This document shows positions 7,077 through 16,500 of a stretch of 64,000 nt of DNA, one piece after another. Origin of the DNA: Streptomyces sp. NBC_01237. GTDB taxonomy: Bacteria; Actinomycetota; Actinomycetes; Streptomycetales; Streptomycetaceae. The position numbers and the translations under genes were made by a program. A model generated the notes under the pieces. The model did no database searches. It had not been told where the DNA came from and saw nothing but the letters and a program-made list of their open reading frames with translations. The DNA lies in the NCBI RefSeq assembly GCF_035917275.1, contig NZ_CP108509.1:868001-932000 (forward strand). Direction: 5' to 3'. How positions within the stretch are numbered: the first letter of the stretch is position 1; the number at the start of each line of letters is the position of its first letter.

Positions 7077-9050
7077 GTGCGTGTTCTGCTGGTCAATATG
7101 CCCTGGTCGCCCATCGACCTTCCGTCACTCGCCCTGGGGATCCTCAAGCGCAGCGTGGACGAGCGCGTTCCCGGGGCCTCGGCGACGGTGCTCCACGCCA
7201 ACCTGGAATTCACCGACTGGATCACCTCACGCACCGAGTTCACGGCCGACGACTACGAGTACTACGCCCTCTCCTCGTACTTCATGGGCTGCGGCGACTG
7301 GGTCTTCTCCTCGGCCCTCTACGACGACCCCTCCTGGCGCGAGGCGGAGTTCACCGAGGCCATGCGCACCCGGCTGAAGAAGTCCCGCCTCAAGATGTCC
7401 CACGAACTGCACCGTCTGGCACCGGACTTCGTCGCGGAGATGGCCCAGCGGATCGTCGACGAGGCGCCCGACGTCGTCGGGTTCACCTCCACGTTCCAGC
7501 AGAACACCGCGGCCCTGGCCGCCGCCAAGCACGTGAAGCGGCTCGCCCCGCACATCAGGACGGTCATGGGCGGCGCCAACTGCGACGCCGAACAAGGGGC
7601 GGCCCTGCACCGCAACTTCCCCTTCGTCGACTATGTCGTGCGGGGCGAGGGAGAAGCCGCCTTCCCCCAGTTGCTCAGCGCGCTCTCCACGGGGGAGGAC
7701 CTGGCCGGGGTGTCCGGACTGTGCCACCGGACGGACGACGGGGTGAGCACCGTGAACCCCATGGCATCGAGCCCGCTGCCGCCCGCGACCATCCTGGCAC
7801 CCGACTACAGCGGCTACTTCGAACGTCTGGCGTCCTCCGCCGCCCGCAACTGGGTCGAGCCGAAGCTCGTCGTCGAAGGAGCGCGCGGCTGCTGGTGGGG
7901 CGAGAAGCACCACTGCACCTTCTGCGGACTCAACGGCTCCTTCATGCAGTTCCGCAGCAAGAGCCCCGATGTCTTCTACGACGAGATCATGGAACTGGCG
8001 CGCAAGCACCGGGTGCTCGACATGTACGTCGTCGACAACATCCTCGACATGGGCTATCTCTCCACCGTGCTGCCCCGCATCATCGACAGCGGGTACGACC
8101 TGCGGCTGCACATCGAGATCAAGGCCAACATGCGGCGCAGCCAGCTGCGCACACTGTCCGACGCCGGCCTCATCTACGTGCAGCCCGGCATCGAAAGCCT
8201 CAACAAGCGCGTGCTGGACCTGATGGACAAGGGCGTCAGCGGCTGCCAGAACGTCCGGATGCTCCGGGACGGGGCGGAGACGGGGCTGTCCATCTCGTGG
8301 AACTACCTCCACGGCTTTCCCGGGGAGAGCGCGAAGGACTACGAAGGGGTCATCGCCCAGATTCCGGCACTGGAGCACCTCGACCCGCCCGTCGATCTCT
8401 CCGCACGGATCGCGATCGAACGCTTCAGCCCGTACTTCAACAAACCTGAACTGGGGTTCTCCGGGCTCCGGCCCGAGGCGCACTACCGCTTCACCTACGA
8501 TCTGCCGGAAGAGGAACTGTACGACCTCGCCTACGTCTTCGAGGCACCTCAGCGGGGCATCGGCGAGACCACCGTCTCGGCTCTCAACGATGCGCTGGCG
8601 CTCTGGAAGGAGCACCACGCCGACGCCCGCCTCACCCAGGCGGACCTCGGTGACCGGATCATCCTCGTGAGCAGGCGGCGCGCCTTCGACTGGCGGGTCA
8701 TGGAACTCTCCGACCCCTTCGAGATCGCGGTCTTCCGCCTGCTGGACCAGCCCCACGCACCGGCCTCGCTCCTTCGCAAGGCGACGGTACGGGTACCCGG
8801 CCACACCCGTACCGAGGCGGACGTCGACGCGCTGCTGGCCCACTGGCAGGAGCGCGGGCTGCTGTTCACCGACGGCGGCCACTTCGTGCACCTCGCCCCT
8901 TCCGCCGTGAACGAGGACCTGCTGCGCCTGGGCTTCATGCGCACCGCGCACGCGGCGCCCGCACCCGGTTCCCCGCCGGAGTCCGGCTCCGGGTCCGAGC
9001 GCGGAACGGACAGCGGCACCAGGACGGACCGCGACGCCGTACTTGCCTGA
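7077..9050 (+). CDS. Cobalamin-binding radical SAM RiPP maturase (C-methyltransferase type)
   Basis: A 657-residue enzyme. The N-terminus (VRVLLVNMPWSPIDLPSLALGILK) opens a Rossmann-like B12-binding domain to about residue 230, without the DxHxxG base-off motif. The radical SAM domain follows, with its cluster cysteines as Cys272-x7-Cys280-x2-Cys283 in GCWWGEKHHCTFCGLN. This WWG...HCxFCGLN block marks the RiPP maturation radical SAM protein 1 family (TIGR03975 type, annotated as C-methyltransferases). About 150 C-terminal residues form a further helical domain. The GTG at 7077 has AGGAG 5 nt upstream; the frame is open to 6894 but that part is non-conserved. The likely reaction is radical methylation at unactivated carbons of the precursor; the Ile/Val/Thr-rich segment is the obvious target. 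Methylation site and number cannot be read from sequence. Confidence 0.9.
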   Translation: MRVLLVNMPWSPIDLPSLALGILKRSVDERVPGASATVLHANLEFTDWITSRTEFTADDYEYYALSSYFMGCGDWVFSSALYDDPSWREAEFTEAMRTRLKKSRLKMSHELHRLAPDFVAEMAQRIVDEAPDVVGFTSTFQQNTAALAAAKHVKRLAPHIRTVMGGANCDAEQGAALHRNFPFVDYVVRGEGEAAFPQLLSALSTGEDLAGVSGLCHRTDDGVSTVNPMASSPLPPATILAPDYSGYFERLASSAARNWVEPKLVVEGARGCWWGEKHHCTFCGLNGSFMQFRSKSPDVFYDEIMELARKHRVLDMYVVDNILDMGYLSTVLPRIIDSGYDLRLHIEIKANMRRSQLRTLSDAGLIYVQPGIESLNKRVLDLMDKGVSGCQNVRMLRDGAETGLSISWNYLHGFPGESAKDYEGVIAQIPALEHLDPPVDLSARIAIERFSPYFNKPELGFSGLRPEAHYRFTYDLPEEELYDLAYVFEAPQRGIGETTVSALNDALALWKEHHADARLTQADLGDRIILVSRRRAFDWRVMELSDPFEIAVFRLLDQPHAPASLLRKATVRVPGHTRTEADVDALLAHWQERGLLFTDGGHFVHLAPSAVNEDLLRLGFMRTAHAAPAPGSPPESGSGSERGTDSGTRTDRDAVLA

Positions 9051-9148
9051 CGCCCCCGCTCCCCCGACGACCTCGCCCTCCCCTTGACCTGCTGACCCAG
9101 TGATATGCCCGATGTGAGCGAAACCCGACGAGCCGGAGACCCCCTGCC

Positions 9149-9823
9149 ATGGACTCAGCCCTCGACACCACCGCGGCCACCCTGCGCGTCGCGGCCTGGC
9201 GCGACTACGACGAAGCCGCCTGCGCCCTCCCCGGCATGTTCCTGGGCGAACTCGATCTGACCGGCCCCGTGGCACAGGAGAGCGACCGGCTCTGGGACCT
9301 GGGCGCCCGCCGCGTCGTCCTGCCCGCCGCCGTGGACCTCACGGCCGCGGGGGACCTCGACGGCGCCCGCCGCACCGTGCGGGCGCTCAGCCTGGTCCGG
9401 GACCTCACCGCCCGCGCCGTGCTCGTCGAGTGGGACCTCCGGCTGGACCCCGCGCGCCCGGACGACTGGCTGACCCTCAGCCATCTCCAGCCGCCCCGGA
9501 CGCTGCACGGGGCACCTGACCCGCTCGCCACGCTCACCACCTGGCGCAACGGCCACTACCTGGGCAAATGTCTGTGGCGCAACGGCCCCGGCTTCCTCCA
9601 GATCCGCGATCGCCGCTGGGGCAACCTCCAGCGCTTCACCGCGGACGAGCCGCACTACCGCAGCGCCGTCGAGGAGCTGTCCTACGGGGCTCCGAGCCGG
9701 TCCGTACCGAAGGACGCACTGGAGGACTTCACCGAGGAGAAGCTCGTCCTCCATCTCGGACCACTGGCCTGGTGGGTCCCCTACCGTGTGAGCCGGTGGA
9801 TCCAGGAGCCGATGGCCATCTGA
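9149..9823 (+). CDS. DUF5825-like protein, RiPP-operon partner
   Basis: A 224-residue cytosolic protein with no signal peptide or membrane span. It has a βα-rich first half (LRVAAWRDYDEA... and RVVLPAAVDLTAAGDL) and a Trp-rich second half (WRNGHYLGKCLWRNGPGFLQIRD). The composition and the GPGFLQIRDRR-like segment resemble the DUF5825 family, which I recall next to TIGR03975-type radical SAM genes; this assignment is from memory. No catalytic motif is evident. A role as precursor-recognition or scaffold protein for the maturase is conceivable. The ATG at 9149 has GGAG about 10 nt upstream. It follows the maturase after 98 bp and is the last gene of the presumed RiPP operon, since the conflict-system genes begin 49 bp later. 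Confidence 0.65.
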   Translation: MDSALDTTAATLRVAAWRDYDEAACALPGMFLGELDLTGPVAQESDRLWDLGARRVVLPAAVDLTAAGDLDGARRTVRALSLVRDLTARAVLVEWDLRLDPARPDDWLTLSHLQPPRTLHGAPDPLATLTTWRNGHYLGKCLWRNGPGFLQIRDRRWGNLQRFTADEPHYRSAVEELSYGAPSRSVPKDALEDFTEEKLVLHLGPLAWWVPYRVSRWIQEPMAI

Positions 9824-9872
9824 GACCGCGGAACGAACGGCGAACCCCCCACTGTCGTGCGAGACTTCGGCC

Positions 9873-10352
9873 ATGGAGGATGTGAGACTGACCTTCGACG
9901 ACGGCTCTGTCGTACGCCTGCACCTCGCGCCGCGGACCGGGACGCCGACGGACCGTCCGGCCACCGACGCGCGCAGCGTCGAGCACGACGGCGCCCCGGC
10001 GGGCGAGTTGGACCTGCCGCCGGGGTTCGGCAGCGCGCGGCCGGTGAGTTCCGACGGGCGCACGGCGCGGACCCTCACCCGCAGCGGTCAGGCGCTGAGC
10101 GACGCGCTGCGACCTCTCGGCGGGGTGCTCAGCGGCATCCACGACTCCTTCAGCCGGTTCGCCCAACGGCCCGACGAGGTCACGGTCGAGTTCGGTGTCA
10201 CGCTGGGCAGCGACCTGAGTCTCGGCGTGTTCTCCGGAAGCGGCGAGGCCAGCTTCACCGTCTCGGCGACCTGGAACCTCAACGGCACGGAGGAAGCGGC
10301 CCCGACGCACCCGCCCGTCGCAGGGCTGCCCAGCCAGGTCAACGGTTCCTGA
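9873..10352 (+). CDS. Trypsin-co-occurring domain (CU044_2847/trypco1-type) protein
   Basis: A 159-residue protein. Residues 1-20 form a β-hairpin-like strand pair (VRLTFDDGSVVRLHL). Residues about 75-145 contain the conserved core: a helix (LSDALRPLGGVLSGIHDSFSRF) followed by DEVTVEFGVTLGSDLSLGVFSGSGEASFTVSATW. The motif E-F-G-V...L-S-L-G...G-E-A-S-F is typical of the small CU044_2847/trypco1 proteins that accompany trypsin-fold genes in conflict systems. No enzymatic residues are apparent. The ATG at 9873 lacks an obvious ribosome site. The gene lies 5 bp before the trypsin-VMAP gene, and its exact role is unknown; a regulatory or recognition partner of the protease is inferred. Confidence 0.75.
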   Translation: MEDVRLTFDDGSVVRLHLAPRTGTPTDRPATDARSVEHDGAPAGELDLPPGFGSARPVSSDGRTARTLTRSGQALSDALRPLGGVLSGIHDSFSRFAQRPDEVTVEFGVTLGSDLSLGVFSGSGEASFTVSATWNLNGTEEAAPTHPPVAGLPSQVNGS

Positions 10353-10357
10353 CCCGT

Positions 10358-12517
10358 ATGCCGCTGGATGTGACGCCCTCGCTCGCCGACGCGCCGCTGC
10401 ACCGGGCGTTCGTGTCCGTCCTGGGCCGGGACCAGCCGGTCGGTGCGGGCGTGCTGCTCTCCCCCACCCTTGTCCTGACCTGCGCACATGTCATCAACAG
10501 CGCACTGGGCCGGCACCGCTTCGACACGCCCCTGCCGCCACGGGGGCAGCAGATCGGGCTGAGGTTGCCGCATGTCGACCGGGAGCGCGAGCTGGTCGGC
10601 CGGGTGCTGCCGCACTGCTGGCGGCCGCCGCGCAGCCGCCCCGAGGCCGACCACCCGAGCCCGCCCGGGGCCGGCGCCCTTCCGTACTACGGCGATCTCG
10701 CGGTCGTCGAGCTGGACACCGAGGCCCCACCGGGCGCCGAGCCGGCCCCCTTCCTGACCCATCGGGACGGCAACGAGGTCATCGCCCAGTGGGCGAGCGG
10801 ACACGCCCTGCCCACCCTCCGTGCGATGCCACGGGTCTCCGCCCATCCCTGGATCGCGCTCGACGTCCTGGGCGGGACCGTGGCCGACGGATTCAGCGGC
10901 GGGCCGCTGTGGGACCGGGAGCGGCAGGCCGTCGTCGGGCTGGTCGTCGCCGCTCACGAGAGCCGCACGCCGCAGGAGCACTCCCCACCGGCCGGGCAGT
11001 ACACCCCGCCCGCCGCGATGTACGCGATCGGGCTCTCCTCCATCGAGTCCGAACTCCCCGGCCTTCCGCCGGTCGCCGTCCCCGCCGCGGGCCGCGGTCG
11101 GCAGCAACTGCTGGGCGCCCTGGAGAAGTTGCTGCCGACCCGCAGAGAGATCATGGCGTGCGAGGAGCGGCTCGCCGGGCGGCTGGGGCGGCGGTCCTCC
11201 GGTCCGGCCGCCGACGTCGAACGACTGGCGGGCCTGGCCATGGGAGTACGCCGGGGCGTCCCCGAACTCCTCAACATCGTCTACGAGCAGCTCGCCGAAC
11301 TCCGTCCCGGCTCCTTCGCGGCCGACCCGGACTGGGAGCGGGCGCTCGGGATCGCGCGCATCGTCAGTCCGCGGGAACGGCTGTCGCCGGGGCAGCGGCG
11401 CAATCTCGACGCCCTGCTCGCGGAGTGCCGCACCACCGACCCGGGCGCGCTCGTCCGCACCGTGCTTCCCTTTGCGGACGACCTGCCGCGGCCCCGCGAT
11501 CTCGCGGACGCCACGGATGTCCTGGAGTGCTACGACCCTCAACCCGGCCAGCCCATGCCCCCGTTGTTGCAGGGCGTCATCCGCATCAGCGTCCAGGAGC
11601 GCGCGTCGGGCGCGTATCTCGCCGACGATCTGGACGCGTGGGTACGCAGCACCGCCCCCCGGCTGGGTGTGGCGCCCGCCGCCGTCGCCCAGTTCCGGGC
11701 GGATGTGTCGGCGCATGCCGGGGCGCGTGGAGCGCGACCGCCGAGCACGGCTGCGCCCCGGGTCCAGGTCGAGCTGCTGCCCGTGTCCACCGGCCATCTC
11801 TTCACGTATCAGATCTGGGTCTGGAGCGGCGACGGACGGCACGAGGTGGTCCTGACCGAGGACACCGAAGTCACCAGCCAACGCGTCGTGGAGGCCATCC
11901 GGCAGGTGCTGCGTACGGAGGTGGAGGAGCATCCGGAGACGGCGCTGGTCGAGTTCTTCGTGGCCCCCGCCTGGCTGCGGCTCGATGTGGACACCTGGGA
12001 GTTCCCGGGCAGCGCCGACGACGGGGGCTTCCGGCCCGGCATCACCCGCCGGGTGGTGCTGCGCAGTTCGGAGCGGACCCGGGAGACACACGCCGGGTGG
12101 AAGCGCCGCAGCAGCGCGCTGCCGTCCTCGCCCCGGCTGCTGCTCGATCAGCGTTCCTCCGACCCGGTGGTGGCGCAGGCCAGGCTCGAAGTGAATCCGG
12201 AGGCCGGGATCGTCGTCGTCTGCTGCGACCGGCAGTACCAGGGGCTGGTGCTGCGCCAGTGCATCCAGGCCGGGGTCCACACCGTGCTGTGGCACCGCGA
12301 GGAGCACGGCGGGCAGATCGCGGCGGACCTGCTGGCGCTGGTCGAGGGTGTCGATCACGCGCGCATCCCCGAAGCGGTCCGGCTGGAGCGGGCCAAGGCC
12401 ATGGCCGATCCGGACTGCACGACCCACCACGGGCGTGAGCTGTCGCTCCTGCACGACGGGCCCGACCACCGGCCACCGCCCCTGGCGCCCGCCCCGTGGG
12501 CCCTCACCCAGCCATGA
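10358..12517 (+). CDS. Trypsin-like protease fused to VMAP-C-type domain
   Basis: A 719-residue protein. Residues about 10-240 are a trypsin-fold serine protease with an intact triad: His44 in LTCAHVI, Asp113 in YYGDLAVVEL and Ser180 in GFSGGPLW. Residues about 245-330 form a helical segment (LGALEKLLPTRREIMACEERLAGRLG...LLNIVYEQL) resembling an effector-associated adaptor domain. The middle and C-terminal parts (about 330-700) match the VMAP-C pattern, with VQVELLPVSTGHLFTYQIWVW, ALVEFFVAPAWLRLDVDTWEF and a cysteine-bearing VVVCCDRQYQG. In the vWA-MoxR-VMAP systems described by Aravind's group, VMAP proteins couple a protease or other effector to a MoxR ATPase and a vWA protein. No signal peptide, so a cytosolic induced protease is expected. 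The stop overlaps a possible ATG of the next gene (ATGA). Confidence 0.85.
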   Translation: MPLDVTPSLADAPLHRAFVSVLGRDQPVGAGVLLSPTLVLTCAHVINSALGRHRFDTPLPPRGQQIGLRLPHVDRERELVGRVLPHCWRPPRSRPEADHPSPPGAGALPYYGDLAVVELDTEAPPGAEPAPFLTHRDGNEVIAQWASGHALPTLRAMPRVSAHPWIALDVLGGTVADGFSGGPLWDRERQAVVGLVVAAHESRTPQEHSPPAGQYTPPAAMYAIGLSSIESELPGLPPVAVPAAGRGRQQLLGALEKLLPTRREIMACEERLAGRLGRRSSGPAADVERLAGLAMGVRRGVPELLNIVYEQLAELRPGSFAADPDWERALGIARIVSPRERLSPGQRRNLDALLAECRTTDPGALVRTVLPFADDLPRPRDLADATDVLECYDPQPGQPMPPLLQGVIRISVQERASGAYLADDLDAWVRSTAPRLGVAPAAVAQFRADVSAHAGARGARPPSTAAPRVQVELLPVSTGHLFTYQIWVWSGDGRHEVVLTEDTEVTSQRVVEAIRQVLRTEVEEHPETALVEFFVAPAWLRLDVDTWEFPGSADDGGFRPGITRRVVLRSSERTRETHAGWKRRSSALPSSPRLLLDQRSSDPVVAQARLEVNPEAGIVVVCCDRQYQGLVLRQCIQAGVHTVLWHREEHGGQIAADLLALVEGVDHARIPEAVRLERAKAMADPDCTTHHGRELSLLHDGPDHRPPPLAPAPWALTQP

Positions 12518-12543
12518 CCCCGCCCCGACGAGGAGACCGCGTC

Positions 12544-13554
12544 GTGCCGCATCCACGCGCCACAGCACCTGGTGACAGCAGCTCGCCCGCCGAACCCTGG
12601 TGGGTGTTCCGCGGCCCGTCCGACCTGCCCGAGCCGCCACCGTGGCGGCGCTTCCCCGCCGCACGGCGCAGCCCCGGCTCCCGGCGCTACCTCATGAACG
12701 CCGACGAGATCGCCGTCGTCAACGCCGCGCTCCATCTGCGCCGTCCCCTGCTGGTGACGGGCCGTCCCGGCACCGGGAAGAGCTCACTGGCCCGCGCCCT
12801 CGCCGAGGACCTGGGGCTGGGCGAGGTGCTCCGCTGGTCGGTGAACAGCCGCTCCACGCTGCTGGACGCCCTGTACCGGTACGACGCCGTCGGCCGACTG
12901 CGCGAGGCGTCGCTGCAACGTGAGCGCGAGACGCCGCGCGGTCCGGCACGGCGGCTCAAGAGGCGCGGCGCGCAGAGCTCGGACATCGGCAACTATCTGC
13001 GCCTGGGGCCGCTGGGGACGGCACTCGCCGCCACCGGCCGCCCCCGCGTGCTCCTCATCGACGAACTCGACAAGTCCGATCTGGACCTTCCCAACGATCT
13101 TCTGGTGGTGCTGGAGGAGGGCGAGTTCGAGATCCCGGAGCTGGCCAGGCTGCCCGAGCACCAGCAGACCGCGGATGTTCTGGTCACGGGCAGCAGGGAA
13201 CGCATCCGGGTGCAGCGCGGCCTGGTGGCCTGCGAGGAGTTCCCCATTGTCGTCATGACCAGCAATGGGGAGCGGGACTTCCCCCCGGCCTTCCTGCGCC
13301 GTTGTGTCCGGCTCGACCTGCGCGACCCGGACGAGGCGAAGCTGCGTGACATCGTCCGGCAGAACCTCGGTGAGGCCGCCCTGTCCGAGGCCGACGATCT
13401 GATCTCCGAATTCCTCCGGAAGGCGGCCGTACAGAGCCTGGCCACCGACCAGTTGCTCGCCGCCGTCCATCTGCGGGTCACCGGGGCCGACCTCACGCGA
13501 GAGGAGCTGCTCGGCGCGGTCATGCACCGGTTGGACGAAGCGTTCCCGTCATGA
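12544..13554 (+). CDS. MoxR-type AAA+ ATPase
   Basis: A 336-residue ATPase. Walker A is GRPGTGKSS (Lys79), Walker B is VLLIDELDKSD (Asp173-Glu174), sensor 1 is VVMTSNGERDFPPAF and an arginine finger follows (LRRCVRLDL). This is the MoxR-type AAA+ pattern. The GTG at 12544 has AGGAG 8 nt upstream; a translationally coupled ATG at 12514 overlaps the preceding stop and would add ten residues. The stop overlaps the ATG of the following gene (ATGA). In vWA-MoxR-VMAP systems the ATPase is the central switch that works with the vWA protein on its partners. Here it sits exactly between the VMAP and vWA-like genes, so membership is well supported by order and overlaps. Confidence 0.9.
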   Translation: MPHPRATAPGDSSSPAEPWWVFRGPSDLPEPPPWRRFPAARRSPGSRRYLMNADEIAVVNAALHLRRPLLVTGRPGTGKSSLARALAEDLGLGEVLRWSVNSRSTLLDALYRYDAVGRLREASLQRERETPRGPARRLKRRGAQSSDIGNYLRLGPLGTALAATGRPRVLLIDELDKSDLDLPNDLLVVLEEGEFEIPELARLPEHQQTADVLVTGSRERIRVQRGLVACEEFPIVVMTSNGERDFPPAFLRRCVRLDLRDPDEAKLRDIVRQNLGEAALSEADDLISEFLRKAAVQSLATDQLLAAVHLRVTGADLTREELLGAVMHRLDEAFPS

Positions 13555-16500
13555 TCGACCGGCTGCACGTGCTCCTGGATTCCCTGGGGTACGACCTGGC
13601 GGCGCCCGAACTGCTCGATGTGCTCTGGCTCGCGCGGGCGATGGGCCCTGCGTCACCGGCGCCCGAGCAGCCGGCCGGCCCGCCGGCACTCCGGCCGGAT
13701 GACGCGCCCGTTGTGAAGCCGGTGGGGGACGCCGGGCCCGGGTCGCCCGCAGCGCCGTCCGAGGCCGCCCGCGATCCGCGCGTCACGGCGCAGGCCGCGG
13801 AGCCGGCCGGCCGGCCGCACCGTCTGTACGCCGCCGACGGCGGAGGCAGCGGCGCCGCACCGGAGGGCGCCGGGACGCGGGCCCGTTCCGTTCGCGCACC
13901 GGGGCCCCGGGCGCTGCCGGGGGCGCAGCCGCTGGCCCGCGCGCTGCGCCCGCTGCGCGGCTACCGCGACCACCGCTACCGTACGGTCGCGGACATCGAG
14001 GCCACGGTCCGGCTCACCGCCGAGTCGGGTGTGCTCGACGTGGTGGCCCGGCCCGAGCAGGAGTTGCGGCACACGGCTTTCCTGCTCGTGGACGACTCGC
14101 CGTCCATGCGGCTCTGGCAGCCGCTCGCACGGGAGGTGAAGCGCCTCCTGGAGCGAGCCGGAGTGTTCCGTGCGGTACGGGTGCACCGGTTCGTCCTGGG
14201 TGATGGTCACCGCCCCACCGGAACTCCGCGGACGGAATCGCCCGTCACCTTCGTGCTGACGGACGGTGTGGACGAGGCATGGCAGAGCCCTGCGGCGGAC
14301 CGGTTCATCGAGACGTGGGGGCGCGCCGGGCCGCTGACCGTGCTGCCACCGCTGCCGCGGCGGCTGTGGCGTGGCACGGCCTTCGACGCACAGCCTCATC
14401 CGGTCGTGGCGGAGCAGCCGTTCGCGCCCGCCCGCGAGCTGCGGATCCTCGACCCGCTCAGTGGTCTGCCGGTCCGACGGACGGCGGACCGGCCCGCGGT
14501 CCCGGTGGTCGCGCTCACGCCGTCCTCGCTGTCCGCGTGGGCCCGGCTGCTCACCCGGCCCGGCACTCCCTCGCTGGTGGACATCGCGATGTTCGACGCC
14601 GGTGGCGTGGCGTCACGGGCTGCCGGTCCTCCCCCCTCGACGCACCCGCGGCATCGTCTGGAACGCTTCCGGGCCTCCTTCTCCCCGGACGCCTACCGGC
14701 TGGCCGTGCGGCTCTCCGCGATCAGGCCGCTCAGCCTGCCGGTCATCCAGCTGGTACGGATCGCCTCCCTGCCCGGCACGTCGCCGACAGCGGTCGCCGA
14801 GGTCCTGCTCGGTGATCTGCTGCGGCCGGCGGAGGACGGCGGGCCGGGGGACCTTCGTCTGCCGACGGCTGTCGGGGGCGGGCCGGCCGATCCGCTCTAC
14901 GACTTCAGGCCCGGAATCCGGGACCTGCTGGCGAGCGGGCTCAGCGTGGAACAGTCCATCGAGGTCGTCGAGGCGGTCGGCGGTGCGCTGGAGCCCTATC
15001 TCGGCCGGATGCCGGACTTCGCCGCGCTGCTCGACGATCCGCGGGGCGACGAGCACCGCTCGGCGGGGACATCCGCCTTCGCTGTCCTGGTCAGCCCGGT
15101 ACTGGACCGGCTGTACGGCAGGGCCACTCGGGTCGCGGAGGTTCCGGGCGCGCACCAGGTACCCCTGCGGTTCACCGTCTTCGGACCGCATCTCGCCTGG
15201 CGGGGCACGGAGCCGGTCCCGATGGGATCGTCGCGGCAGAAGGCGGTACTGGTGGCGCTGCTGCTGCGCAGGGGCCGGGCCGTGGCCGACACGGTGCTCG
15301 TGGACTCGGTGTGGGGTGAGCAGGCGCCCGACGACAGGACGCAGGCGGCGCGGTCCTATGTCTCCCGGCTGCGGCGGGCGTTGGCCTCCTCCGGGATCGA
15401 GATCGAGGACACGGCGGACGGCTACCGGTTGCCGGCACCGGGCGGGACGGACGAACCGGACCTGGATCTCACGGTCGCCGAGCGGCTCCACGAGGAGGCG
15501 AGGACGGCACGGGCGGCGGGCGACCTCGCCGGGGCCCGGCGGGCGCTGACCGATGCGCTGGCCCGCACCGAGGGACCTCCGCTCGACGGGATCACCGGCC
15601 CCTTCGCCACGGACCAGGCCACCCGTCTCGCCGAGTGGCGCCTCGCGCTCCTCGAATTCCGTATCGAACTCGATCTGGAGGCGGGGGATCATGCCGCGAT
15701 CATTCCCGAACTCGACGGTCTGACCCAGGCACATCCGTTGAACGAGAGGCTGCGCGCGCATCTGATGCTCGCCCTGTACCGCAGCGGCCGACAGGCCGAG
15801 GCCCTCGCGGTGTACGCGGACATCCGCAGACTGCTCCACGACGAAATCGGGCTCGACCCGGGCCCGGAACTGACGCGGCTCCAGACACGCATCTTGCAGG
15901 GCGCCGATGCCTCTCACCCCGCCGTCGCCCCGCGCCCACGGCCCGTGCTCGCGACGTCACCGGTCACGGCACCACCGGTGGACGGGGTGCGGTTCGCCGT
16001 GCTCGGGCCCGTACGCGCCTGGCGCGGTGGCGAGCTGCTGGCCTCCGGTTCACCGCAGCAGCGGGCCCTGCTGACCGCGCTGCTCCTGCGCGACGGGCGG
16101 ACGGCCACCGCGTCCGAACTCATCGACGCGATCTGGGGCGAGGAGCCGCCCCAGCAGGCGCTGGCCGCGCTACGGACGTACGCTTCCCGGCTGCGCAAAG
16201 TCCTGGACCCCGGTGTCCTGATCTCCGAAGCCGGAGGTTACGCCCTCCGTATCCCCGCCGACGCATTGGATCTCCACACCGCCCGGCGGTTGGCCACCGA
16301 GGCCGAGCAGGCCCGGATCAACGGCGATCTCCCTCAGGCCCGCGCCCTGATCACCGAGGTGCTGGCCCTGTGGGACGGCGAGGCGCTCACCTCCGTGCCC
16401 GGTCCGTACGCGGAGAACCAGCGCACCCGGCTGGAGGAATGGCGCCTCGAACTCACCGAGACGCGGCTCGACCTGAACCTGGAATCCGGTTTCCACGCGG

